This document shows positions 22,193 through 33,400 of a stretch of 64,000 bases of DNA, one piece after another. Every line of letters begins with the position of its first letter. Position 1 is the first letter of the stretch. Source of the DNA: Zea mays (taxonomy: Eukaryota; Streptophyta; Magnoliopsida; Poales; Poaceae); assembly GCF_902167145.1 (NCBI RefSeq), contig NC_050098.1:35954501-36018500 (forward strand), in the 5' to 3' direction. Made by a program: the position numbers and the translations under genes. Below the pieces are notes generated by a model, which worked only from the letters and a program-made list of their open reading frames with translations, made no database searches and was not told the DNA's origin.

Positions 22193-23358
22193 TGAAAGGG
22201 AAATAGGCTTACACCTTTTCCTATATGAATTTTGGTGGTTGAATTGCCCAACACAAATTAATTGAACTAACTAGTTTGCTCTAGATTATGAGATCTACAG
22301 GTGCCAAAGGTTCACAACAAACCAATACAAAGATAAAAGAAAGGGTTCAAAACAAAGGAGCAAAGTTAAACCGAAGGCAGCCCTGGTCTGGCGCACTGGA
22401 CTGTCCGGTGTGCCACCGGACAGTGTCCGGTGCACCAGGGTGGATTCTCTCAAACTCGCTAGCTTCGGGAATTCTGGAGGCCGCTCCGCTATAATTCACC
22501 GGACTGTCCGGTGTGCCAAGCGGAGCAACGGCTCAAAGCGCCAACGGCCGTCTGCAACGCTACAGCGGTACAGTGCGCGACTGCGCGCAGAAGTCAGAGC
22601 AGGCGCAGAAGGTGCACCGGACAGTGAATAGGACCTGTCCGGTGCACCACCAGACTGTCCGGTGGCCCACTTGTCAGAAGCTCCAACGGTCAAACCCTAA
22701 CGGCCTGGTGACGTGGCTGGCGCACCGGACTGTCCGGTGCGCCATACGACAGAAGCCTTCACCAACGGTCAACTTGGTGGTTGGGGCTATAAATACCCCC
22801 AACCACCACACTTCAGTGCATCCAAGTTTTCAGCCTTCAAACCTCTTACAAGAGCTCTAGACTTCATTCCAAGACACAAACAAAGAGATCAAATCCTCTC
22901 CCAAGTCCAAAGTTCATTCCAATCAAATAGTGACTAGTGAGAGAGACAATTGTGTTCTTTTGAGTTCTTGCGCTTGGATTGCTTTTCTTCTTCCTTCTTT
23001 CTTGTTTCCAACTCAATTGTAATCAAGACAAGAGACACCATATGTGTGGTGGTCCTTGTGGGGACTTAGTGTCCCGATTGATTGAGAAGAGAAGCTCACT
23101 CGGTCTAGGTGACCGTTTGAGAGAGGGAAAGGGTTGAAAGAGACCCGGTCTTTGTGACCACCTGAACGGGGAGTAGGTTTGCAAGAACCGAACCTCGGTA
23201 AAACAAATCACTGTGTCATCCGCCTTATTTGCTTGTGATTTGTTTTCGCCCTCTCTTTCGGACTCGATTATATTTCTAACGCTAACCCCGGCTTGTAGTT
23301 GTGCTTAAACTTTATAAATTTCAGATTTGCCTATTCACCCCCCTCTAGGCGACTTTCA
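22193..23358 (+). repeat. 3' LTR of copia-2
   Basis: A 1166-bp copy of the 14281-15443 LTR with the same ends, TATA box (near 22785) and palindromic motifs. It is followed by the GATAG duplication and the rest of copia-1 pol. Confidence 0.95.
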
Positions 23359-26300
23359 GATAGCGGGTGCACAAACCACATGACAGGGGAGAAAAGGATG
23401 TTCTCCTCATATGAGAAAAATGATGATCCCTAAAGAGCAAACGCATTCGGGGATGGAAATCAAGGTTTGGATAAAATTGCTATATCTCCTGACCATTCCA
23501 TTTCTAATGTTTTTCTTCTAGATTCTTTAGATTACAACTTGCTTTCTATTTCTCAATTATGTAAAATGGGTTACAACTGTCTCTTTACTGATATTGGTGT
23601 TACCATCTTTAGAAGGAGTGTTGACTCAATAGCTTTTAAGGGAGTGCTAGATGGTCAGCTATATTTAGTTAATTTCAATGATAACAATGATGAACTAGAC
23701 ACTTGCTTAATTGCTAAGATTGATATGGGTTGGCTCTGGCATCACCGACCTGCTCATGTTGGGATGAAGAATCTTCATAAACTTCTAAAGGGGGAACACA
23801 TTTTAGGACTAACAAGTGTTCATTTTGAGAAAGACAGGATCTATAGCGCATGTCAAGCAGGGAAGTAGGCTGGAGTTCATCATCCACACAAGAACATCAT
23901 GACGACCGAGAGGTCGCTTGAGCTAATCCACATGGATCTATTCAGTCTGATTGCTTACATAAGCATCAGCGAGAGTAAGTATTGTCTTGTAATCGTGGAT
24001 GATTATTCTCGCTTCACTTAGGTGTTCTTTTTGCAGGAAAAATCTCAAACCCAAGAGACCTTAAAGAGATTCTTGAGACGGGCTCAAAATGAGTTCGGAT
24101 TGAAAATCAAGAAGATTAGAAGCGATAATGGAACAAAGTTTAAGAACTCTCAAATTGAAGGATTTATTAAGGAGGAGGGCATCAAGCATGAGTTCCCTTC
24201 TCCCTACACACCTCAACAAAACGGTGTTGTGGAGAGAAAGAATAGAACTCTCTTGGATATGGCAAGGACATGCTTGATGAGTACAAGACATCGGATCGGT
24301 TTTGGGCAGAGGCGATTAACACCGCTTGCTACTCCATCAACCAACTCTACCTTCACCGAATCCTCAAGAAAACATCATATGAACTCTTCACCGGTAAAAA
24401 GCCCAATGTTTGTTATTTTAGAGTTTTTGGGAGCAAATGATTTATTCTTATTAAAAGAGGAAGAAATTCTAAATTTGCTCCTAAAGCAGTAGAAGGCTTT
24501 TTACTTGGTTATGACTCAAATACAAGGGCATATAGAGTCTTCAAGAAGTCCACTAGATTAGTTGACGTTTCTTGTGACATTGTGTTTGATGATACTAATG
24601 GCTCTCAAGTAGAACAAGTTGATCTTGATGAATTAGATGATGAAGAGGCTCCATGCGTCGCGCTAAGGAACATGTCCATTGGGAATGTGTGTCCAAAAGA
24701 ATCTGAAGAGCCTTCACAAGCACAAGATCAGCCATCATCTTCCATACAAGCATCTCCACCAACTCAAGATGAGGAAATGGCTCAAGAAGAAGAGGATGAA
24801 GATCAAGACGATGAACCACCTCAAGAGGAGGACATTGATCAAGGGGGAGATGAAGATGATCAAGACAAGGAAGATGATCAAGAAATTCAGGATCAAAGAC
24901 CACCGCACCCATGAGTCCACCAAGCAATCCAAAGAGATCACCCCGTCAACTCCATTCTTGGTGACATCCACAAGGGGGTAACCACTCGATCTCGAGTTGC
25001 TCATTTTTGTGAACATTACTCTTTTGTGTCTTCTATTGAGTCATACAAGATAGATGATGCACTAAGAGATCCGGACTAGGTGGTGGCAATGCAAGAGTAG
25101 CTCAACAACTTCACGATGAATGAGGTATGCCATTTAGTTCCACGTCCTAACCAAAATGTTGTAGTTACCAAGTGGGTATTCCGCAACAAACAAGATGAGC
25201 ATGGTGTGGTGACTAGGAACAAAGCCCAACTTGTTGCCAAAGGATATTCACAAGTCGAAGGTTTGGATTTTGATGAAACCTATGCACCCGTAGCTAGGCT
25301 TGAGTCAATTCGTATATTACTTGCATATGCTACTTACCGTGGCTTTAAGTTATATCAAATGGAGTGAAGAGTGTCTTCCTAAATGGCCCCATAAAGGAAG
25401 AGGTATATGTTGAGCAACCTCCCGACTTTGAAGATAGTGAGTATCCTACACATGTTTATAAGCTCTCAAAGGCGCTTTATGGGCTCAAACAAGCCCAAAA
25501 AGCATGGCATGAATGCCTAAGAGATTTTCTTCTCACTAATGGATTTAAAGTTAGTAAAGCTGACCTTACTCTTTTCACTAAAACAATTGATAAAGACTTG
25601 TTTATATGTCAAATTTATGTTGATGATATTATCTTTGGGTCTACTAACAAGTCATCTTGTGAAGAGTTTAGTGGGATTATGATACAGAAATTCGAGATGT
25701 CTATGATGGGGGAGTTAAAGTATTTTCTTGGATTCCAAATCAAGCAACTCCAAGAGGGCACCTTCATATGCCAAACTAGGTACATTAAGAATATACTCAA
25801 GAAGTTTGGAATGAAGAATGCTAAACCTATCAAGACACCCATGGGAACAAATGGGCATCTCGACCTCGACACGGGAGGTAAATCTGTAGATCAAAAGGTA
25901 TATCGGTCGATGATAGGTTCTTTACTCTATTTATGTGCTTCACGACCGGATATTATGCTTTCTATATGCATGTGTGCAAGGTTCCAGGCTAATATTAAGG
26001 AAGTTCACCTTAGGGCCGTGAAAAGAATCATGAGATATTTAGTTTACACTCCTAAGTTTGGGCTTTGGTACCCCCAAGGGTTCTACCTTTGATCTAATTG
26101 GGTATTCCGATGCCGATTATGCCGCATGTAAAATTGATAGAAAGAGTACATCAGGGACTTGTCAATTTCTAGAGAGATCCCTGGTATCTTGGGCTTCAAA
26201 GAAACAAAACTCAGTAGCTCTATCCACCGCCGAAGCCGAGTATATTGTTGCAGGACATTGTTGTGCATAATTACTCCGGATGAGGCAAACCCTTAGGGAT

Positions 26301-26570
26301 TATGGCTACAAGTTGAGCAAATTCCCTCTCCTATGTGATAATGAGAGTGCAATCCGCATGGCGGATAATCCCGTTGAACACAACCGCACTAAACACATAG
26401 ATATCCGGTTTCACTTTTTGAGAGATCACCAACAAAAGGGGGATATCGAAATTGCTTATATTAGCACCCGCAACCAATTAGCTGATATCTTCACCAAGCC
26501 CCTAGATGAAAAGACTTTTAGCAAGCTTAGGAATGAACTCAATATCCTCGATTCTCGGAACATTTATTGA
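23359..26570 (+). pseudogene. Pol of copia-1, portion downstream of copia-2, heavily mutated
   Basis: It resumes at GATAGCGGGTGC, finishing the [10 protein letters not shown] motif begun at 14260. Integrase ([30 protein letters not shown]), RT ([11 protein letters not shown] at about 25617) and RNase H (STAEAEYIVAGHCCA) are all recognisable. Disabling changes include a stop near 23431, TAG for Gln near 23866, TAG for Trp near 24019, TGA for Cys near 24438, stops near 25077 and 25097, a deletion at 25360 replacing the MDVKS text, a frameshift near 26078 and TAA for Gln near 26268. It ends at TGA 26568-26570. Confidence 0.93.
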
Positions 26571-27296
26571 AATCTTGCACACATTGCTCATTTATATACC
26601 TTTGATCATGTCTCTTTCATTTGATACAAATACATATTTCTTATTCTTCTTGTGCCAAATCTAAGACTAATGTGTTTCCAAGAGTATTTTTATGCTTATT
26701 CTTCGATTGAAAGGGAAATGGAATAATCGGCAAAGGCAAGGCTTCCACTACGACTCGGTCGGTACCATTTATCCTTTGCCCTACTCATGTATTTATATTC
26801 ATATCTTGTACGAGGCCTCTAGTTCTCTTTGTTTTTGGCGCTTAACGCCAAAGAGAGAGAGTGATAGGCCCAAAGCAAAAGGACCGCACCACCACCATGT
26901 TTTCTAATCTTTTTCAATTTCAAATCATTTGCAAAAACCATCTTGACAACTAAGGGAAGAACTTCTTCAGGGGGACCTTTTATTTAGCCAAATGAAAACA
27001 TTTGAAACATGGGGAGAATTTTCAAAAACTTGAAAATGCTTTTAGAAATCAGATTCTTATACCATTGGCTAGTTGCAAAAGAATTTGAAAACACTTTTCC
27101 AAAGGATTTGCAAAAACAAGCTAAGTGGTGCAAATGTGGTCTAAAATGTTAAATATGTTAAAACAATCATATATGCTTAGAAATGCCTACATTTCAAAGT
27201 AACTTGTGCATATCTGACAAATTGCAAACTAGTTACATTTCTACACTTTGTATTTGCTTTGGTTGTGTTGGCATCAATCACCAAAAAGGGGGAGAT
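26571..27296 (+). other. Non-coding 3' internal region and polypurine tract of copia-1
   Basis: No readable protein. It matches the equivalent stretch of copia-2 in style, with GGGGAGAA-type purine runs, and ends in AAAAAGGGGGAGAT (27283-27296), the polypurine tract. There is no sign of the env-like ORF that some SIRE elements carry here. Confidence 0.75.
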
Positions 27297-28484
27297 TGAA
27301 AGGGAAATGGCCTCAACATTTCCTATAATCGATTTTGGTGTTTGGCAACCATCAAAAACCATGTGGACTAACTAGTTTGTCTACTTAACATTTTTCTCAG
27401 CTTGTTGTAGCCAATGGCGCACCGGACACTGTCCGGTGCCCTGGCTGGAGCCCTCCGTGAAGTGGCTGCTCTCAGGAAATCTAAGCGCTCGTCCACTAAA
27501 ATTTACCGGACTGTCCGGTGTTCTACCGGACTGTCCCGTGAGATAACGGAGCAACGGTCAACTTCGCCCAACGGTCGACTACGCCGACTACGGCGTAGAA
27601 GTCAGAAGTTAGTCTGCAACGTCAGGATACACCGAACTATCCGGTGCTGCAAAAGGACAGAAGGCTTCAACGGTCAATAGCTCAAAACCCCAACGATCGA
27701 CTGACGTGGTACGCACTAGATAGTGAACAATGAGTGTCTGGTGCACCACCAGATTGTCTGGTGTGCCCATCGACAGCAACAGCTGGAATAGTGGTTGGAG
27801 CTATAAATACCCCCAACCACCACCATTCAAGCCATCCACGCATTCCAACTTCCTCATTCAATACTAGAGCAAAAGAATAGACGCCAAAGACACAATCAAA
27901 GCATCAAATCATCTCCAAGCTCCAAAATCAAGTCAAGTGATTAAAAGTGCTTAGTGACTTGAGAGATGGTGATTTGTGTTTCTTTTGTTGCTTGGTTGCT
28001 TTCTTCCTCTCATTCTAATCTTTCCAAGTATTTTGTAAATCAAGCAAGAGACACCTAATTGTGTGGTGATCCTTGCGGGGTCTTAGTGACCCGTCTGATT
28101 AAGAAGAAGCACTCGACCGGTCTAAGTGACCGATTGAGAGAGGGAAAGGGTTGGAATAGACCCGCCCTTTGTGGCCTCCTCAACGGGGAGTAGGTTCATT
28201 AGAATCGAACCTCGGGAAACAAATCACCATGTTCATTTGTGTTGATCCTCATCACTCAATTTGTTTCTTCCCTCTCCTCTCTTTCTAAAAGTTCCCTTGC
28301 TCACAATGATTTGAGTTTGCTCCCAAAGTTATCCGCATTGATTGAGCAACTCATAGCAAGAGGAACTATCTTCCGCACTCCAAATTCACTATTATTTTTT
28401 TCTAACTCTAACCCCGGGTGAAGTGTGTGTTCAAAGTTTATAATTTTCAGGTTTGCCTATTCACCCCCCTCTAGGCGACTTTCA
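27297..28484 (+). repeat. 3' LTR of copia-1
   Basis: A 1188-bp copy of the 5' LTR, starting TGAAAGGGAAATGGCCTCAA and ending CTAGGCGACTTTCA, then the CCGAG target duplication. A TATA box GAGCTATAAATACCCCC lies near 27800. Confidence 0.94.
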
Positions 28485-29335
28485 CCGAGCAACTTAGCAA
28501 GGCGGAAGAGTCGATCCAGTACAACCAACCCACGTCAGCATGACAAAGACGCGTCATCACCAAACCACGTCCAGACATGCGTGCAACATACTAGAGGGAC
28601 GCCGAGAGGTCTCTATCAACACGACGGTATGCCCCCACGTATGGTCCTAGGGCATGTCCCCGCTGTCTTGTGGGCCAGTCAACCCTAGTCATGGGGGACC
28701 TCAACGCCGAAGACTCTATAGTAACCCACATACCAGAAAGGATGGGGCGATACACCATACCAGGTGTATGCCTACGCACGCAGGAAGGTGACGCAAGGCT
28801 CATGATGAAAGACGAAGTCGCACCACGCACGACCCCGAAGCATATCGTAGGTCTACCATGTGGGACTCGCCAAGAGTCACTATGGCAGCATCGGACTCGC
28901 TACAGGGACCCATATATCGGACGGATGAAGCGGAACACCATACTAAGAGTACGGTCGCACATGACTCTACAAACGATGTCAGAAGGACTACGCCACCCAA
29001 GGGCAACAAGCCACGCTCTAATTGGTAGAATACAAGTCCCCACTGTAAGGTCCTACCCTTGAGCTATACAATGGCAGGATCCCTCCTTCCCACACACGCA
29101 CCAAGTTGTAACACAATCTACTGGCAATACTACGATCAATACTACACTGGACTAGGGTGAAAGCCTGAACCAGTATAAACCCTCTGTCTCAAACCCCCTG
29201 TCTGAATCCCCATGATTCACCATTTGGAGTGAGTCTGTGCTATCATCCCCACTGAACACAAACTTTATTGTCCCATGTTTTCGAAACCACGACACATTGC
29301 AACTTAAAAATACACAAACAATAAAAAACATCGAT
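28485..29335. other. Degenerate gypsy/LTR-like sequence, no gene seen
   Basis: It continues the 41-bp array unit broken at 10300, then CG-rich text with short open frames that resemble no protein known to me. The end (AGTATAAACCCTCTGTCTCAAACCC near 29180) resembles the transcribed end of a grass gypsy LTR. No matched ends or target duplication were found. Confidence 0.4.
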
Positions 29336-29339
29336 GGGT

Positions 29340-29910
29340 GGAATATAATAGAAAAGGATAATTCAGCTCCTAGAACCCGGACTCATTAGAGAAGTCTTTT
29401 ACCTTGAGTGAGTGGTTGATCCTATACTCGTTCAAAAGAAAAAGAAAAAAAATAGAGTATATGTGTTGACTATACCAATCTCAATAAGGCATATCCGAAT
29501 CATCCATTCCCTGCCATGGATTGATCAGATTGTAGACTACACCTCTTGTTGTGATTTACTCTCTTTTTGGATTGTTATTCTGGATATCATCATATTTCAT
29601 TAATGGAAAGGAAGAGGACCAAATAAAGACTCCGTTCACCACCTACTCGATGTCTATTGTTATACTACTGTTCACCACCTACTCGATGTCTATTGCTATA
29701 CTACTGCGTCGTTTAGGCTACTGCACAAAAACATGGAGGCTTATGTTGATAATGTGGTGATCTTAAGTCTCAAACTAAAAAGTATCCAACATTTGGACAA
29801 TGACCTTTTCATAATTACTTTATTTCTGGGAGATTAATTTTTTATAGTCTACAAGTAAATTTTAAGAAATTACCAGAGAAGACTTTCTTGCGTGCCTCCA
29901 AATTTTTTAG
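29340..29910 (+). pseudogene. Degraded gypsy reverse-transcriptase fragment
   Basis: Across shifting plus-strand frames the text follows the gypsy RT order: ELLEPGLIREVFY, VDPILVQKK, a damaged copy of the LNKACPKD-PLPRID region ending LPWIDQIVDYTSCCDLLSF, then KNMEAYVDNVV at about 29730, the YVDD region with D changed to N. Stops and indels are frequent. This is a short, very old remnant on the 3' side of the corepressor gene. Confidence 0.6.
29635..29706. repeat. Two 36-bp direct repeats
   Basis: TTCACCACCTACTCGATGTC... occurs at 29635-29670 and 29671-29706 with a single base difference, inside the RT remnant. Confidence 0.9.
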
Positions 29911-30067
29911 TAACTTGCAAAACTCAATGATTTTAGAAACTTCTTTTTTGTACTCTTGAAGATGCACTTATAACCATTTGTGTGTGTGGGGGGGAGGGGT
30001 GGCATTTCTAACATTCACCATAGCACGGTATTTCCTCTTTTTCGATGAACACACGCTATATTAAAAA

Positions 30068-30141
30068 ACCAGGTAAAATAGATCTTGAGCAAAAACTATG
30101 TAAAACCAGGTAAAAATAGATCTTGAGCAAAAACTATGTAT
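30068..30141. repeat. Two 37-bp direct repeats downstream of the corepressor gene
   Basis: ACCAGGTAAAATAGATCTTG... starts at 30068 and again at 30105, differing by one A. The surrounding 29911-30430 holds no ORF; on the minus strand it is the downstream side of the corepressor gene and should contain its 3' UTR. I could not fix a poly(A) site. Confidence 0.8.
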
Positions 30142-30430
30142 TGCTTTACATTCATGAAGAAATATATAGCTTACATCATTTGAGCTATCGAGCTAAACCT
30201 GAGAAAACCTTAGGCGACATACTTTATAGACACTATTACCCCGTATCGCAAACATAATCTTCCATGAACAGGATAACTAGGGTAGTACCTGAAAGTTAAC
30301 CACACCTGAACATAAAACCTATTCTGTCCTTTTTACAACAAATGACGATAATATCCTAACGGCATCCACATACAAATAAGTCAGTGTAATTAGAAAGTTT
30401 GCAGAAAAAGAAAAGCTTAGGGAATACAAT

Positions 30431-33400
30431 CTATCTTTGGATTTGATCCGCAGCAGGGTTGCTAGTAGCCGACGAAGCTGGCGTCTTGCCATTGGGAATG
30501 ATGCCATTGTCTGCCGGAGCGGGCGCTCCCCATTTCCCTTCGGACTCCAATGGCTCCAGCACTTTGACGGACCCATCTGACAGCCCGACCGCAAATTGGT
30601 TTGGCTCGTGGGGATGTGCGGCGACGACAAGAGGGTGAACAGGTGGATTGCTGGAATCATGAAACAGACATTACTTAGGTGCCTAGTGTTAGATATAAGG
30701 ATCATATGGCATCATGACAATATGTGTTGCAATATGAATGGGTAATCTATGTTGTAACATGAATGAGCACTCTAAGCGTAGAAGCATGTCTAAAAGTTCG
30801 TTATCCTATATTTTCTGAATTCGCCGTAATGCACCCACACAGTCCAATGATTGATCAGCAGTACCAGAGGCAGAATAGGCACCCCAGCTGCCTGAAGCCC
30901 TGAGTAAGCTCAATGACACTACGGATTGATCTATGTAGGCCAACAATTGCCCCACAAATTTTACACAATAATCTCAGAACATTAATGATGACCTATGAAG
31001 ACTTCGACAGCCAACAAAATCAATAATGTACATGATGCTCAATTAGTGATCTAATTAACTCTCAGAACTGATTAGTCACTAAGCCAAACCACATAGAAGC
31101 AAGACCCCATAAAAAACTTGGCCCCACAAAAAGCATCATCAAACTTGGCTAAAGGAACATTTAGCATCTCATCTCTCTTATTTTGAATCAAAAAGCTTGC
31201 ACAAACTATAATGTGATGGTTAAAATTGAGAATTTGCATTGGCATCACTCCTCAAATGCTAACAAGTGAACAGAAAATGTGCTGGCCCATCCAAATCCTC
31301 ATATGGTCTTTATCTAAATAATATGTATCCAATGTACAAGGAGAGTACCTGTTTATCACCGATGGTGCAATTCGACATCTTAATCTCAAGTTCTCCGCAT
31401 CAAAAACACCTAAGTTACCATCAGTGAAGGCAGCAAAAACTAGCTGGCTGTTACATGAGTATGATGCATGCGATATGGAAGCTGACAATGTGTCCTGGGG
31501 TATCCACTGAAATAAGATAAACATATTTAATAGGTAATCAGGCAATGATGAAATAGTACTGTTTTATCAAGTATACTATGTGCAACCTGATAGATCCTCT
31601 CCATTTTTGATGCGTCATATATGGCTAGTTGAGTCTCATGTACTACTAGCAAGTGACTTTGATCAGAACTAAACTGGACCCGTGTATCTCCTGAAGGAGT
31701 TTTTCCAGCTGGCATTTGTATCGAGACTGTTCTCTTTTTTTCCCAGGTGTCATTGGTCCACACACAGAGCTGAAAGGATAAAAGTCAGTGACTGCTTCAT
31801 TGGTGCAAGAAAATTCAGAGAAAAACAAGAGATGGGGGTTGTTGAAAACATGATTATTTTGGGACACAAACATTAATTACTAATAGTAACCTGTGCATCA
31901 GCGCCTGAAGAAACAAGTATGCCAAGGTTGGTGGAGAATGCCAACCCAGTTATCCTCCTTTGATGTCCTTTGAGTCTAGTTTTTACCTGAAAACCAAAAG
32001 GTCAGAAGGCTGAATGAAATGATCCACAGAATCATAAACTGCATCAGAGATTAGACACTGATTACCTCATCTACCCTGACATTGTATATGTGGATGGTTG
32101 AATCTTCCATTCCTATTGCTATGATGTTATTGTCTTGAGGGTGAAATGCTAAAAATGTTGATGCTGGTGGAGGTGGCATGAATGTTGTCATCACCTGCAA
32201 GAAGGATGCATGATTAAGGCCATGTTTGTTTCCTCTCAAGATTATATAATCCAGCTTATGGATTATATAAGCATCTAATGACCTGCTTATAGATTATCAT
32301 AATCTAGGTATCTAGATTATATAATCCAGCTTAAATAAGTTAAGAGACAAACAAACAACACAGATGAGGGTAAACAAACAGGCCCTAACTCTTCTTGAAG
32401 TTTGAAAAATCATCAGAATAAAATAGTTAGACATTACCTTGAATGTCATCATGTTAAACAAAGAAACCTTCCCACCACAAGCAGACATCACATAGGAATC
32501 ATTCTTTGAGAGTGCAATGCATGGAACTGCCTCCTCTGGATTGGTATCTGCTGTATCATTTGTCATGACAAGACCACTATTTGGCTGCCAATGGTGTGGC
32601 ACAACACTAGCTGTGGCCTGCTTAGAACAGGAAAAATTACAACGTAACCTTGATTGTCTTAAAATACAAATGACCAACAGAAAACTAACACATACTTTTC
32701 CACTCGGATTTTGTTCGTTTCGACTCCATTTCCATAGCCTTTGAATGGCGTTAGACCCTAGTGCTAGCAACCCAACACCAGAATTTGTGTACAGAAGTCG
32801 GACAACCTGTACACAAAAGATGTGAAACCCTTGCACATTCCATGATACCGTGTGAAACATACATCAAGAAAAACCAACCTTTCTGGCTTGGTCTGGAGTT
32901 TCTGGCATTGTTGCTACATGGCATTGCTGGGGATTTAGAACTTCCATTAGTTCCCAAGGTTTTGCTTTATCAGGCTTTTCTTCTGAGATTCTTGGCTTTA
33001 TATCTATGCTCCTTGATGCTGTATCCCCACCATTCTATTCAAATTTATCAAGTCAGATGTTACTTAAATTATTGATAATAGGTAAGCAAGGAACTTTTTG
33101 TGTGAAACTGAAAATCATCATACCAGTATAGGAGATGGCTTTGCAGGAGAATTCCTATCCAAGTGATCCATTCGGCCTATGTTAGGAGAGATGCTAGCAA
33201 CAACAGGAGCACCTGAGACCTGTAAATCCAAAATTAGTGTCAGGGGTCAGGATCAATCTAAAAACAAGTCTATGAATCACAAAATAAAAATAGCAGTTAA
33301 AAAGTTCTGTAGGAACCTTCATAGAAGAAGCTTCGTATTGCGGCCTAAATGCTTCAAAAGGAGGCCGGCTCCCTAATGCGCGTAGAGTTCTAAGTCCATC

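Larger units (their letters stand above)
14281..23358 (+). mobile_element. Copia-2: SIRE-lineage Ty1/copia element nested in copia-1
   Basis: TGAAAGGGAAATAGG...GGCGACTTTCA with the exact 5-bp target duplication GATAG at 14276-14280 and 23359-23363. The LTRs are 1163 and 1166 bp and by eye differ by a few percent, mostly C/T transitions. Internal order is iMet primer site, gag, pol (PR-INT-RT-RH), about 820 bp without coding but with several polypurine stretches, then the 3' LTR. It lies in the same orientation as its host and splits the protease active-site motif of copia-1 pol. No env-like ORF is visible. Confidence 0.96.
10301..28484 (+). mobile_element. Copia-1: SIRE-lineage Ty1/copia LTR retrotransposon, decayed, containing copia-2
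   Basis: The termini are TGAAAGGGAAATGG...GGCGACTTTCA. The 5-bp target duplication CCGAG is exact at 10296-10300 and 28485-28489. Between LTRs lie an iMet-type primer site, a broken gag, and a pol split by copia-2 (14281-23358), then a polypurine tract. With copia-2 removed the element is about 9.1 kb. The LTRs differ in length (1426 versus 1188 bp), mainly because of a MITE and extra sequence in the 5' copy, and pol carries many stops. It is the oldest of the copia elements here. Assignment to the Opie/Ji-type group is from memory. Confidence 0.95.
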
